The notes under the pieces: model-generated
The model's database searches: none
What the model was told of the DNA's origin: nothing
The model's input: only the letters and a program-made list of their open reading frames with translations
Assembly (NCBI GenBank): GCA_902800525.1
Contig: CADCEV010000012.1
Coordinates: 54,824 to 118,823, forward strand
From: an uncultured Bacteroidales bacterium
GTDB lineage: Bacteria > Bacteroidota > Bacteroidia > Bacteroidales > Paludibacteraceae
Direction of reading: 5' to 3'
Length of the DNA stretch: 64,000 nucleotides
Part shown: positions 8,334-15,753 of the stretch, in pieces
How the letters are laid out: each line of letters opens with the position of its first letter
Position numbering within the stretch: the stretch's first letter is position 1
Translations under genes and position numbers: made by a program

Positions 8334-9465
8334 ATACAAGCACCTCTCCGACGCCGAATGGCGATGGTTCTTACAGCAGGTAGAGGGGCGCGAAAGGACA
8401 GCAGACAAGCTGCCCACTTTTGCGGCGATAGAGGATTGGTGGTACCCCGTGCGCCTCAGCTGCGAGCAGTGTTCGTCCGAACTCACGGCGCGGTACAAAG
8501 CGGAGATCATTCACCCTTCCCTTGAGGGAAGGGACGGGGTTAGGCTTTTAGACCTCACCGGCGGTTATGGCGTAGACACCCTCTTCCTGAGCGAACTTTT
8601 TGAGCACACGCACTATGTGGAGCAGAACGCTGAGTTGTGCAGGATTATGGAACACAATAAGGAAATCAAAAATGAGAAATTAAAAATAAAAAATATCAGC
8701 GTTCATAACTGCACTGCCGAAGAATTCCTTTCTTCCCCCCTTCAGGGGGGAGTTGAGAGGGGCTTCTCTCTGATCTTCGTTGACCCGGCACGAAGAGACA
8801 GCCATGGCGGTAAGGTCTTCCATCTCGAAAACTGCACGCCGAATGTAATCGAACTGTTGCCTGAATTGTTAAAGCTTAGTCAACGATTGTTATTCAAACT
8901 CTCCCCGATGCTGGATATCAGTCAGGCAATAAAAGAGTTGTCAGCCGTCAACTGGGACATTTACGTTGTGGCTATCAAGAATGAAGTCAAAGAAGTGCTG
9001 CTTCTGAGCGGAGGAAACGGAACGATCACCGCCATCGACCTCTCGTGCCCGGAGCAGGCATTCACTTTCACCCGCGAGGAAGAGAGCGCTGCAATCTCCC
9101 TTCCTTTTAGAACAATGTCGGGGTTAGGCTTCTATTTATACGAGCCCAATGCCGCTATTCTCAAAGCCGGGGCATACAAGCTCGTTGCACAACGGTTCAA
9201 TCTCCGCAAACTGGACCCCAACACGCATCTCTATGCCTCAGACACGTACAAAGATAATTTCCCCGGGCGCGTCTGGAAAACCTCTCCCCTTCCCTCTCCA
9301 AAGGAGAGGATGATCCAGCAAGCGAACGTCCTTGTTCGCAATTATCCCCTGACCGCTGAGCAACTGAAAAAGAAAATGCGTCTGAAAGACGGCGGCACGG
9401 AGTATATCATCGGTTGCCGCGTTGCCGGCAAACCCGTGGTCTTGCGGGCTGAAAGGCTCCGCTAA
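8299..9465 (+). CDS. THUMP-like class I SAM-dependent methyltransferase (PG_1098 family)
   Basis: A 388-aa cytoplasmic protein. The SAM-binding motif I is LLDLTGGYGVDTLFLSELF near 76; the motif IV region is LIFVDPARRD near 157. C-terminal to it is the THUMP-like domain with YLYEPNAAILKAGAYKLVAQ near 278 and GTEYIIGCRVAGKPVVLRAE at the end. This arrangement matches the Bacteroidetes family typified by PG_1098; an RNA substrate is presumed but not shown. The ATG overlaps the SpoIID gene by 35 bases, indicating coupled translation. The gene holds at least four short insert-like segments: three or four C/G-rich palindromes (near 8514, 8733, 9103, 9284) and an A-rich heptad-like stretch (8655-8695, EIKNEKLKIKN). 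It converges with the ABC ATPase, whose stop overlaps its own. Confidence 0.85.
   Translation: MSVQDLALQRNKYKHLSDAEWRWFLQQVEGRERTADKLPTFAAIEDWWYPVRLSCEQCSSELTARYKAEIIHPSLEGRDGVRLLDLTGGYGVDTLFLSELFEHTHYVEQNAELCRIMEHNKEIKNEKLKIKNISVHNCTAEEFLSSPLQGGVERGFSLIFVDPARRDSHGGKVFHLENCTPNVIELLPELLKLSQRLLFKLSPMLDISQAIKELSAVNWDIYVVAIKNEVKEVLLLSGGNGTITAIDLSCPEQAFTFTREEESAAISLPFRTMSGLGFYLYEPNAAILKAGAYKLVAQRFNLRKLDPNTHLYASDTYKDNFPGRVWKTSPLPSPKERMIQQANVLVRNYPLTAEQLKKKMRLKDGGTEYIIGCRVAGKPVVLRAERLR
8514..8549 (+). repeat. Small palindromic element in coding sequence (copy 1)
   Basis: Perfect 9-bp arms (CCCTTCCCT at 8514-8522, AGGGAAGGG at 8525-8533) with a 2-base centre, followed by ACGGGGTTAGGCTTTT. It is translated as PSLEGRDGVR just before the SAM-binding strand of the methyltransferase. 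Confidence 0.75.
8733..8768 (+). repeat. Small palindromic element in coding sequence (copy 2)
   Basis: CCCCCC-TTCA-GGGGGG (8735-8750) followed by AGTTGAGAGGGGCTTC. It is translated as SSPLQGGVERG before LIFVDPARRD. The TTCA centre and GGGGCT end match the copy in the ABC ATPase gene. Confidence 0.75.
9103..9140 (+). repeat. Degenerate copy of the palindromic element (copy 3)
   Basis: CCCTTCCTTTTAG followed by GTCGGGGTTAGGCTTCT parallels copy 1 (CCCTTCCCTTGAG, then ACGGGGTTAGGCTTTT), but the central palindrome has decayed. It is translated as LPFRTMSGLG just before the conserved FYLYEPNAAIL. Confidence 0.5.
9284..9312 (+). repeat. Small palindromic element in coding sequence (copy 4)
   Basis: CTCTCCCCTTCCCTCTCC-AAA-GGAGAGG holds a 6-bp inverted repeat (CTCTCC/GGAGAG). 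It is translated as SPLPSPKERM between WKT and IQQANVLV of the methyltransferase. Confidence 0.55.
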
Positions 9466-10229
9466 CCCAGCGGATTAAATATATCCAAACCGAAGGCAGA
9501 TGTGAACGCATCTGCTTTTTTGAGGTTTTCGGCAGTGTCCAACTGCACGCCGCGGGCATGAGGGGACATGAGGAGAATGCGGTCGGAGAGCGCAAGCGCC
9601 AGATCTAACTCGTGCGTGGAGATAAGGATCGTCTTGCCTTGCTCATGCGCCAAGTTCCGCAGCAGACGAAGCACGAGAATGCGATGCGGCAGGTCGAGAT
9701 GCGCCGTGGGCTCGTCCAATAAGATAATCGGTGTCTGCTGAGCCAGCGCTTTGGCGATGAGAATGCGCTGTTTCTCGCCGTCCGAATGCGCGTTGAAGAA
9801 AGTGGTAGCCCCTTTCCAACCTTCCCCTGAAGGGGCAGGAGAAAAGCCCACTTGCCGGAGCGAGTCGGTTATAACCTGTTCGTCCGCAGCGGTCAGACCG
9901 CCGAGAAAAGAGGTGTACGGGTATCGTCCCATCGCCACGACGTCATGTACCGTGGTGTTCTCCAACGAGAGCCTTTCCGTCAAAACGAGCGCTATGCTCT
10001 TGGAGTTGAGCGTTGAAGCTTGAGAGCTCAGAGAAGCAAGGTTATACGCCCCGTTCAAAGCAGGTTGCAGACCTGCCAAGGTGCGCAACAGGGTCGATTT
10101 GCCGCAGCCGTTGGGCCCGAGCATACAGACCATCTCACCCCGGTAGAGCGAGAAAGTGAGGTCGCGTTGCACGACCGCCGCATCATAGCCGATGCTCAGC
10201 TTATTCGTAGAAATAGATACGTTGGACAC
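9462..10229 (-). CDS. ABC transporter ATP-binding protein (FecE/BtuD-like)
   Basis: A 255-aa cytoplasmic ATPase. Walker A is GPNGCGKST (residues 38-46), the signature is SDGEKQRILIAKALAQ (a common variant of LSGGQ in Bacteroidetes FecE-type ATPases), Walker B is IILLDEPTAHLDLP, and the switch His is in ILISTHELDLALAL. The best match is the iron-siderophore/cobalamin import class, but no permease or binding-protein gene lies beside it, so the substrate is open. It is downstream of and overlaps the MurF-Alr gene by 29 bases, indicating co-transcription. A C/G-rich palindromic insert encodes FSPAPSGEGWKG near residue 135, between the helical subdomain and the signature, where extra loop residues could be tolerated. 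Confidence 0.85.
   Translation of the reverse strand: MSNVSISTNKLSIGYDAAVVQRDLTFSLYRGEMVCMLGPNGCGKSTLLRTLAGLQPALNGAYNLASLSSQASTLNSKSIALVLTERLSLENTTVHDVVAMGRYPYTSFLGGLTAADEQVITDSLRQVGFSPAPSGEGWKGATTFFNAHSDGEKQRILIAKALAQQTPIILLDEPTAHLDLPHRILVLRLLRNLAHEQGKTILISTHELDLALALSDRILLMSPHARGVQLDTAENLKKADAFTSAFGLDIFNPLG
9800..9842 (-). repeat. Small palindromic element in the ABC ATPase gene (copy 5)
   Basis: On the coding strand the core GCCCCTTCAGGGG is followed by AAGGTTGGAAAGGGGCT. It aligns with copy 2 in the methyltransferase gene through the TTCA centre and the GGGGCT end. It is translated as PAPSGEGWKG. Confidence 0.7.
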
Positions 10230-12018
10230 GACGGGAAACGGATGTTAATATTTCATAGGTAATCGTTCCGAGTTTGTCTGCCAGTTCTTGCAGCGGCATG
10301 TGTTCGCCGAAGACCTCCACTATGTCTCCGGGGCGTGCATCGGCTCCGGTTACATCCACCATCGCCTGATCCATGCACACATTGCCCACCACCGGACACC
10401 GTTTGCCACGCACATACACCTCGCCGCCGTAGTTCGAGAAACGGCGGTCAAAACCGTCCGCATAGCCGATAGGAATGACGGCGATGACACGGTCTTCCGT
10501 CAGTTTGGTATGCCGTCCGTAACCGATCGTCTCGCCGGCTTTGACGGTCTTGACGGACAGGATAGTGGTCTCTAACGTACACACATTGCGCAGTTGTGCA
10601 CCGGCGAACGAGAACCCGTAGAGACCGATACCCAAACGGCACATATCGAACTGGTATTGCGAGAAACGCTCTATGCCCGCGGAGTTGCAGATATGTTTGA
10701 TGATCGGGTATTGGATGCCGGCTTTCAGCTCCTCCGCACAGGCGTCGAAATAACGGATCTGATCAAGCGTGAAGTCATCAAACTGCGCCTCATCGGAGCC
10801 TGCCAGGTGCGAAAAGACCGAAGCCACACGCACGGCTTTCTGATGCGTCAGACGGTCTATGAGCCATGGCATATCCTCTTTGTAAAAGCCCAGACGGTGC
10901 ATGCCCGAATCGATCTTCACGTGCACCGGCACGTCTTCCAGACCTTTTGCCGAAGCCGCCGCAATAACGGTCTTGAGCGACTGATGGGAATACACATTCG
11001 GCTCCAGGTTATTCTCCAAAATCAGATCCATCGCCGCCACTTCGGGGTCCATGATGATAATCGGCAGAGTGATTCCTGCACGTCTCAGTTCGACACCTTC
11101 GTCCGCTACTGCCACTGCCAGATAATCCACTAATCCGGAAGCCTGCAAGGCTTTGGAGACCTCCACGCTGCCGGCTCCGTAAGCAAAAGCTTTGACCATA
11201 CAGGTCAGTTTGGTCTGCGGTTTGAGCAGCGAACGGAAATAGCGCACATTCTCCACCAAGGCGGAGAGGTTCACTTTGAGCACCGTCTCGTGCGTCTGAT
11301 GCAAGATACGCGAGGTGATCGTCTCTTCGTCATAGCCCAACGCGCGCATGACCGCAGCACAGGTGCGCACGTTCTGGTGTGTCGGGTCTTCCAGCACTTG
11401 TTCGGAATGAACGAACAGTTTCATTTTCTCCGCACGTTTCTGCTCCAAAGAAGCGAAATTCTCGTCATGCTCATGCCCGATATACGTGATCACACCGATT
11501 GTCGGGCGGATGATTTTCTCCAAACGCTCCATCTCTCCGGGCTGTGAGATACCGGCTTCAAAGATCGCCAGAACAGGCTTTTCCGTGGCAGTTTGTATAT
11601 TCGCCAACTGCCAAACAGAGAGCGGTACACCGATCTGCGAGTTATACGATTTGGGCGAACGAACAACGGTGTAGTCCTCTTTGAGCAACTGGTAAAGCCA
11701 CTCTTTGACCACCGTCTTGCCGTTCGAACCGGTGATGCCGATCACCGTGCCCGTAAACTGCGAACGGACGTGCGCCGCCAGCGCTTGCAACGCAGCCAAC
11801 GCATTGCCACGCACAAAAGCCTTCACACCTCGGCTTTGCAACTCCGGGATGTAATTAGCACCGTCGTTCTTGTCTGTTTTGATAGCAAAAAAGAGCGTCG
11901 CTTGCGGCTCTGCGCCCAATTGGCGGCTGTCTGTCAACAAAAAACGGATGTCCTGCGAACCATCACCTTCCACTTCGGCTATCGAGCCGATTACCTGTTT
12001 TATTTCCGATAAAAGCAT
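10201..12018 (-). CDS. MurF-Alr fusion with shortened MurF part; alanine racemase
   Basis: A 605-aa protein. Residues 1-235 are MurF-like, with the N-terminal domain, the P-loop ITGSNGKT near 98 and the start of the central domain (ITYIGHEHDENFASLEQKR). Alanine racemase follows from about 244 (HETVLKVNLSALVENVRYF) with the PLP lysine in MVKAFAYGAGS and the catalytic Tyr region GETIGYGRHTKL. Fused MurF-Alr proteins are usual in Bacteroidetes but run to roughly 820-850 aa. Here the rest of the central domain and the whole C-terminal ligase domain of MurF are missing, so ligase activity is unlikely while the racemase (L-Ala to D-Ala for the cell wall) looks complete. I chose the ATG at 12018 over an upstream TTG at 12024. 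It is transcribed with the ABC ATPase. Confidence 0.85.
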   Translation of the reverse strand: MLLSEIKQVIGSIAEVEGDGSQDIRFLLTDSRQLGAEPQATLFFAIKTDKNDGANYIPELQSRGVKAFVRGNALAALQALAAHVRSQFTGTVIGITGSNGKTVVKEWLYQLLKEDYTVVRSPKSYNSQIGVPLSVWQLANIQTATEKPVLAIFEAGISQPGEMERLEKIIRPTIGVITYIGHEHDENFASLEQKRAEKMKLFVHSEQVLEDPTHQNVRTCAAVMRALGYDEETITSRILHQTHETVLKVNLSALVENVRYFRSLLKPQTKLTCMVKAFAYGAGSVEVSKALQASGLVDYLAVAVADEGVELRRAGITLPIIIMDPEVAAMDLILENNLEPNVYSHQSLKTVIAAASAKGLEDVPVHVKIDSGMHRLGFYKEDMPWLIDRLTHQKAVRVASVFSHLAGSDEAQFDDFTLDQIRYFDACAEELKAGIQYPIIKHICNSAGIERFSQYQFDMCRLGIGLYGFSFAGAQLRNVCTLETTILSVKTVKAGETIGYGRHTKLTEDRVIAVIPIGYADGFDRRFSNYGGEVYVRGKRCPVVGNVCMDQAMVDVTGADARPGDIVEVFGEHMPLQELADKLGTITYEILTSVSRRVQRIYFYE

Positions 12019-12037
12019 ATACAATCAAATTTGACTG

Positions 12038-12069
12038 CAAATTTACTTCTTTTTTTTGACATACACAAA
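12038..12069 (-). promoter_or_regulatory. Promoter of the MurF-Alr gene
   Basis: Minus strand TTTG (CAAA at 12066-12069), 20-bp spacer, TAAATTTG (12045-12038). The start codon follows about 20 bases after the -7 box. Confidence 0.7.
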
Positions 12070-12120
12070 TAAAACCGCAAAAAAATGTATTATTCTGTTT
12101 TTTGGGCATGTCGTTTCGTG

Positions 12121-12210
12121 CAATTCTCCCTCAATGAGTGCTCATTTTTACAAAATCATCCCTCAATGAGTGCTCATTTATACAAAATTCTCCCTCAATG
12201 AGTGATTTTT
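12121..12210. repeat. Three 32-bp direct repeats (iterons) upstream of the AAA ATPase
   Basis: The core CCCTCAATGAGTGCTCATTT begins at 12128 and 12160 and recurs shortened at 12192 (CCCTCAATGAGTGATTT), an exact 32-base period, about three helical turns. Each unit contains CTCA-A-TGAG and, in the first two, ATGAG-TG-CTCAT inverted repeats; ACAAAAT separates units. The last unit ends 12 bases before the -33 box of the ATPase promoter, a typical place for a regulator to bind. Confidence 0.9.
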
Positions 12211-12221
12211 TTGCTAATTTA

Positions 12222-12253
12222 TTTGCATATGTCAAAAAAAAGCAGTAATTTTG
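12222..12253 (+). promoter_or_regulatory. Promoter of the AAA ATPase gene
   Basis: TTTG at 12222-12225, 20-bp spacer, TAATTTTG at 12246-12253. The leader is only about 20 bases. Confidence 0.75.
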
Positions 12254-12275
12254 TCGCCTGAAACAATAAATCGCG

Positions 12276-13463
12276 ATGAATATGATAGATCCTTCTTTGA
12301 TCGCTTATCAAAATGAGCAGTTACGCAAGACACCGAAAACGTTTCATCGGTACATGTATAATCGTCTGCCTTGGGAAAGCCGAATGTTCGGTTTGGTGGG
12401 TCCGCGCGGGGTCGGAAAATCTACACTGTTATTGCAACATTTGGCAGGAAGTCCCGACCGTGAGCAGAGTTTGTACATCTCAGCTGATACGTTGTATCTG
12501 GCATCGCACACGCTGGTAGAGTTGGCGGACAACTTTGTCAAATACGGCGGCGTACGGATGTACATTGACGAGGTACATAAGTACAAAAACTGGTCTCGAG
12601 AGTTGAAACAGATCTACGATACACATGAGTCGCTCAAAGTGATTTTCACGGGTTCATCCATTTTGGACATCATTGAGGGTGAAGCGGATTTGAGCCGACG
12701 AGCGCCTATATACCACATGCAGGGCCTGAGTTTCCGAGAGTACTTGGCTTTGTTTCATCAGATTGATTTGCCTGTTTTCTCCTTGGAACAGATTATCAAA
12801 CACGAAGAAACGGCTGTTTTGGATGCCATTGAGCATCCGTTGATCTATTTCAAACAATACCTTCAAACGGGCTACTATCCTTTCAGCAACGAGCCGGATT
12901 TTGCACTTCGTATAGAGCAGATTGTTCGTCAGACCATTGAGTCGGACATTGCACAATACGCAGATCTGAAAGCCTCTACCGCACGCAAACTGATACAACT
13001 GATGGGTGTCATTTCCGGTATTGCGCCTATGAAACCCAATGCCGACAGTTTGTCTCAGGAAATCGGGGTGAGCAAAAACAATATACCGGACTATTTGGTT
13101 TATCTGGAGAAAGCCGGCATGATCGGTCAACTGAGGGACAATACCGGCGGACTGAGGGGGCTTGGAAAAGTGGAGAAAATTTATATTGACAATCCTAACC
13201 TGATGACCGTTCTGGCTTTCGGCAAACCGGAAACAGGCAATCTGCGCGAGACATTCTTTTATAATCAATCGCGCGTCAATAATAAGGTATTGGCATCGCG
13301 TGTCTCTGATTTCACCATTGGAGACTACACCTTTGAAATTGGAGGCAGAAAAAAAGGAAACAAGCAAATAGAAGACGTACCTGATGGCTTTGTCGTAAAG
13401 GACGACATTGAATTTGGTTCATTCAATACGATTCCTCTATGGGCTTTCGGAATGAATTACTAA
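12276..13463 (+). CDS. AAA-family ATPase with C-terminal DUF4143 domain
   Basis: A 395-aa cytoplasmic protein of the AAA_14/DUF4143 group, frequent in Bacteroidales accessory DNA and of unknown function. Walker A is GLVGPRGVGKSTLLLQ near 40, Walker B is RMYIDEVHKYKNW near 94 and sensor 1 is KVIFTGSSILDI near 119. A winged-helix-like segment lies near 268 (ADSLSQEIGVSKNNIPDYL), followed by the DUF4143 part (KIYIDNPNLMTVLA) and a nuclease-like region (ETFFYNQSRV, FEIGGRKKG). It stands alone behind the iterons and a strong promoter; because it carries a DNA-binding-like segment, autoregulation through the iterons is an inference worth testing. A lipoprotein gene follows 24 bases later and may share the transcript. 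Confidence 0.85.
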   Translation: MNMIDPSLIAYQNEQLRKTPKTFHRYMYNRLPWESRMFGLVGPRGVGKSTLLLQHLAGSPDREQSLYISADTLYLASHTLVELADNFVKYGGVRMYIDEVHKYKNWSRELKQIYDTHESLKVIFTGSSILDIIEGEADLSRRAPIYHMQGLSFREYLALFHQIDLPVFSLEQIIKHEETAVLDAIEHPLIYFKQYLQTGYYPFSNEPDFALRIEQIVRQTIESDIAQYADLKASTARKLIQLMGVISGIAPMKPNADSLSQEIGVSKNNIPDYLVYLEKAGMIGQLRDNTGGLRGLGKVEKIYIDNPNLMTVLAFGKPETGNLRETFFYNQSRVNNKVLASRVSDFTIGDYTFEIGGRKKGNKQIEDVPDGFVVKDDIEFGSFNTIPLWAFGMNY

Positions 13464-13487
13464 TATAAACTTTAAAAACTTACGAAA

Positions 13488-13889
13488 ATGAAAAAGATTC
13501 AGATTCTTTTGCTGGCTTTAGTAGCCGTAATGGTCAGCGCTTGCGGATTCAAAACCGAAGCGACTGTGGATGTGGAAGTGACCCAGAAAGGCAAACCGAT
13601 GGTCGGAACAACCGTGTACAAGTTCCCCGAGGACCGCTCGGCATTGTACAAGGACAATGCTACCGGTTCGGCGGTGACCAACGCCGGAGGTGTAGCGCAT
13701 TTCGACCTCAAATCACCGGAAGACATGGATCCGAGTAATATTGCAGGGCAGAGATTCGAGGGCAAAGCCACATTCGTTTTTGCTGTCTTTGATGCCAACG
13801 GAGACCAGCGTGCCGCTGTCAGCGTGGAGGTCAAAACCGGAGACAAAAAAACGGTCAAGCTTGACGTCCCGGAAGGCAACGTAAACTAA
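13488..13889 (+). CDS. Small lipoprotein with Ig-like/carboxypeptidase-regulatory fold
   Basis: A 133-aa protein with a lipoprotein signal peptide: a hydrophobic run, then VSAC with the lipid-anchored Cys at residue 19. The mature part is a single beta-sandwich-like domain (VDVEVTQKGKPMVGTTVY, then GVAHFDLKS and FAVFDANGDQRAAVSVEVK) resembling carboxypeptidase-regulatory-like or transthyretin-like domains. These usually have structural or binding roles at the outer membrane. It lies 24 bases after the AAA ATPase without its own clear promoter and ends before a terminator hairpin. The exact function is unknown. Confidence 0.75.
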   Translation: MKKIQILLLALVAVMVSACGFKTEATVDVEVTQKGKPMVGTTVYKFPEDRSALYKDNATGSAVTNAGGVAHFDLKSPEDMDPSNIAGQRFEGKATFVFAVFDANGDQRAAVSVEVKTGDKKTVKLDVPEGNVN

Positions 13890-13902
13890 TGGAATCCTAA
13901 TA

Positions 13903-13985
13903 AAACGCGATAGATCGCTTTTTTTCAAAAAAAAATGCCCGAACGCTTGCTTATGTGCGAAATTTGTTGTATCTTTGCAGCGTTT
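13903..13985 (+). promoter_or_regulatory. Terminator-promoter cassette, copy 1 (direct repeat with 18356-18437)
   Basis: Holds the promoter CTTG (13946-13949), 20-bp spacer, TATCTTTG (13970-13977) for the discoidin-domain protein gene. The 49 bases covering the run AAAAATGCCCGAACGCTTGC through TATCTTTGCA differ at only two positions from the copy before the pectinesterase gene. Confidence 0.8.
13907..13926 (+). terminator. Terminator after the lipoprotein
   Basis: The stem GCGAT-AG-ATCGC (13907-13918) is followed directly by a T-run. A near-identical hairpin (GCGAT-AA-ATCGC) occurs at about 18362-18373. Confidence 0.65.
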
Positions 13986-14066
13986 TTGGACAAAGGTGTC
14001 GTTTATATAGCAAAAAAACAAATCAACTAATTAACCATATTTATTAACACTAAAAATCAAAAAATT

Positions 14067-15599
14067 ATGAGGAAAAAGATTTTTACAATTCTTCTTGCCC
14101 TCGCAGCAAGCGTGGGGATGAGTTGGGCTGACACCTATGTAACCATCACCCAAAACGACTTCCCCGAGTCCGGCCATTCTTTCACTAAAGATGGCGTAAC
14201 CGTTTCGGTTGGCTTGGGGGGAGGTTCTTTTAGCACTACACTCGGCAACTTTACCCATATTGAAGTAATGGCAGGAGATGTTTGGGCATTAGGCGAAGGT
14301 TGGTCAGGCGATGATGAAAGCCAGATTTGGTCAGGCAATGCTTCCAGCGTATCGTTCAGTGGCGATATTTTGAGTATGGGTCAGGGAATCACTCTCTTGT
14401 TTACCATTGGAGATCCTGCTCCGACTTACACCGTAGCGCTGAAAGCAGGCACAGCCAATGCCGATAAAGTAACGCTGAGCGCAACTTCTGCTGTAGAAGG
14501 CGCAACCGTTACCGTTACTCCAAATGAGGAATACGAGATCAAGGCGTTCAAGGCTACGTACAATACGACGGAAGAACTTAGCACATCTTTCAATGCAGAA
14601 ACCGGTGCATATAGCTTCACGATGCCTGCCTATGCCGTAACCATCGAGGCTGCGATTGCTTTAAAGCCGGTTCCGGAAGGAGACATTTTCGCAGGCTTCA
14701 CGGCAACGGCAGGTTCAGGCGGATTTGACAATGAAGGTCATGCCAATCTGGTAGATAACAAGTTTATTAGCTCGAATTGGACAAAATGGTGTACCAACAA
14801 TGATCATAAGAGCGTTCCGACGGGCGAGTCCGGTGATGCTTGCTGGTGGATAGATTTCGAGGCAAGTGCAGCCCTTAATTTAACCGGTTACATTCTGACT
14901 ACCGGTAATGACTCTGGCAGTGAGCACGGACGCAACCCGAAAAACTGGCTCCTCAAAGCCAAACTCAATGCCGATGACGCATGGACCACGATCGCTACTG
15001 TGACCAATGATGTCACTATGAAAAATCAAAGTTTCAAAGACTACAAGTTCTTTGTGGATCAGTCGGGTACGTACCAATACTTCCGCTTTGAAGTGTTTGC
15101 AAATCAGGGCGCAAGTGTAATGCAGCTTTGCGAGTTACGCCTTATCGGTACCGAAGCTTCCGAACCGGTTTTGGCAGTTGCCTACACCCTGCAACTGCAT
15201 GTGAACGATGCAGCGATGGGATCGGTAGCCGTTACCAACCTGCTCGGCAGCGACATCTTCGACAACGGTGACGGCACATACGACGTGCCGGAGGGCGCAG
15301 AGGTAACACTCCAAGCAACCCCGAACGAGGGCTATGAGTTCATCGGATGGAAAGCAAGTAGTACTATTTGCGACTTTGCCGATTGTGAATTCATTGCTCT
15401 CCCCACCAACGATAACCCGATGACCATAGGCATGTACCAGGAAGTAGCTATCATGGCTGAGTTTAAGGCTTCTGATCCGACCGCAGTTGAGAATGTACCA
15501 ACCAACCCCGTACAGGCTACCAAGATTCTCCGTGACGGTCAACTCTATATCATGTACAAAGGAACAATGTACAATGTACAAGGAGCGAGAGTGAAATAA
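14067..15599 (+). CDS. Secreted discoidin-domain protein with bacterial-repeat domains and conserved tail
   Basis: A 510-aa protein. The signal peptide ends near residue 21 (ASVGMSWA). A first beta region (22-105) is followed by a divergent InlB/bacterial-repeat unit (about 120-195; VTVTPNEEYEIKAF, SFTMPAYAVTIEA), an F5/8 type C (discoidin-like) domain (about 207-361; CWWIDFEASAALNLTGYIL, then FRFEVFANQG and CELRLIG), a second bacterial-repeat unit (about 372-465; EGYEFIGW) and the shared tail (RDGQLYIMYKGTMYNVQG, ending VK). Discoidin domains bind glycans, so a carbohydrate-binding surface protein exported by the Type IX route is the best reading; no catalytic motif is seen. The upstream cassette is shared with the pectinesterase gene and a strong terminator follows. 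Confidence 0.8.
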   Translation: MRKKIFTILLALAASVGMSWADTYVTITQNDFPESGHSFTKDGVTVSVGLGGGSFSTTLGNFTHIEVMAGDVWALGEGWSGDDESQIWSGNASSVSFSGDILSMGQGITLLFTIGDPAPTYTVALKAGTANADKVTLSATSAVEGATVTVTPNEEYEIKAFKATYNTTEELSTSFNAETGAYSFTMPAYAVTIEAAIALKPVPEGDIFAGFTATAGSGGFDNEGHANLVDNKFISSNWTKWCTNNDHKSVPTGESGDACWWIDFEASAALNLTGYILTTGNDSGSEHGRNPKNWLLKAKLNADDAWTTIATVTNDVTMKNQSFKDYKFFVDQSGTYQYFRFEVFANQGASVMQLCELRLIGTEASEPVLAVAYTLQLHVNDAAMGSVAVTNLLGSDIFDNGDGTYDVPEGAEVTLQATPNEGYEFIGWKASSTICDFADCEFIALPTNDNPMTIGMYQEVAIMAEFKASDPTAVENVPTNPVQATKILRDGQLYIMYKGTMYNVQGARVK

Positions 15600-15622
15600 A
15601 TCGTTAACAAATTCAAACAAAC

Positions 15623-15650
15623 AAAAAAGCGCATTTCGGTGCGCTTTTTT
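15623..15650 (+). terminator. Rho-independent terminator
   Basis: An 11-bp stem (AAAAAAGCGCA 15623-15633 with TGCGCTTTTTT 15640-15650) and a 6-base loop, 24 bases after the discoidin-protein stop. Confidence 0.88.
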
Positions 15651-15700
15651 GTGTCCTTTGTGAAAAAAAAGTGAAATTATTGCAAAAAGTTTCAAAAATA

Positions 15701-15732
15701 CTTGCGTATATCAACAAAAAGTTGTATCTTTG
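15701..15732 (+). promoter_or_regulatory. Promoter of the abiE operon
   Basis: CTTG at 15701-15704, 20-bp spacer, TATCTTTG at 15725-15732. The AbiEi ATG is 21 bases further, so the leader is short. Confidence 0.7.
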
Positions 15733-15753
15733 CAGCAAATTTGAAACAAACAG

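Noticed and set aside
12121-12210. Possible short CRISPR array
   Set aside because: Only three units, and the whole 32-base period is repeated with no distinct spacers; no cas genes nearby.
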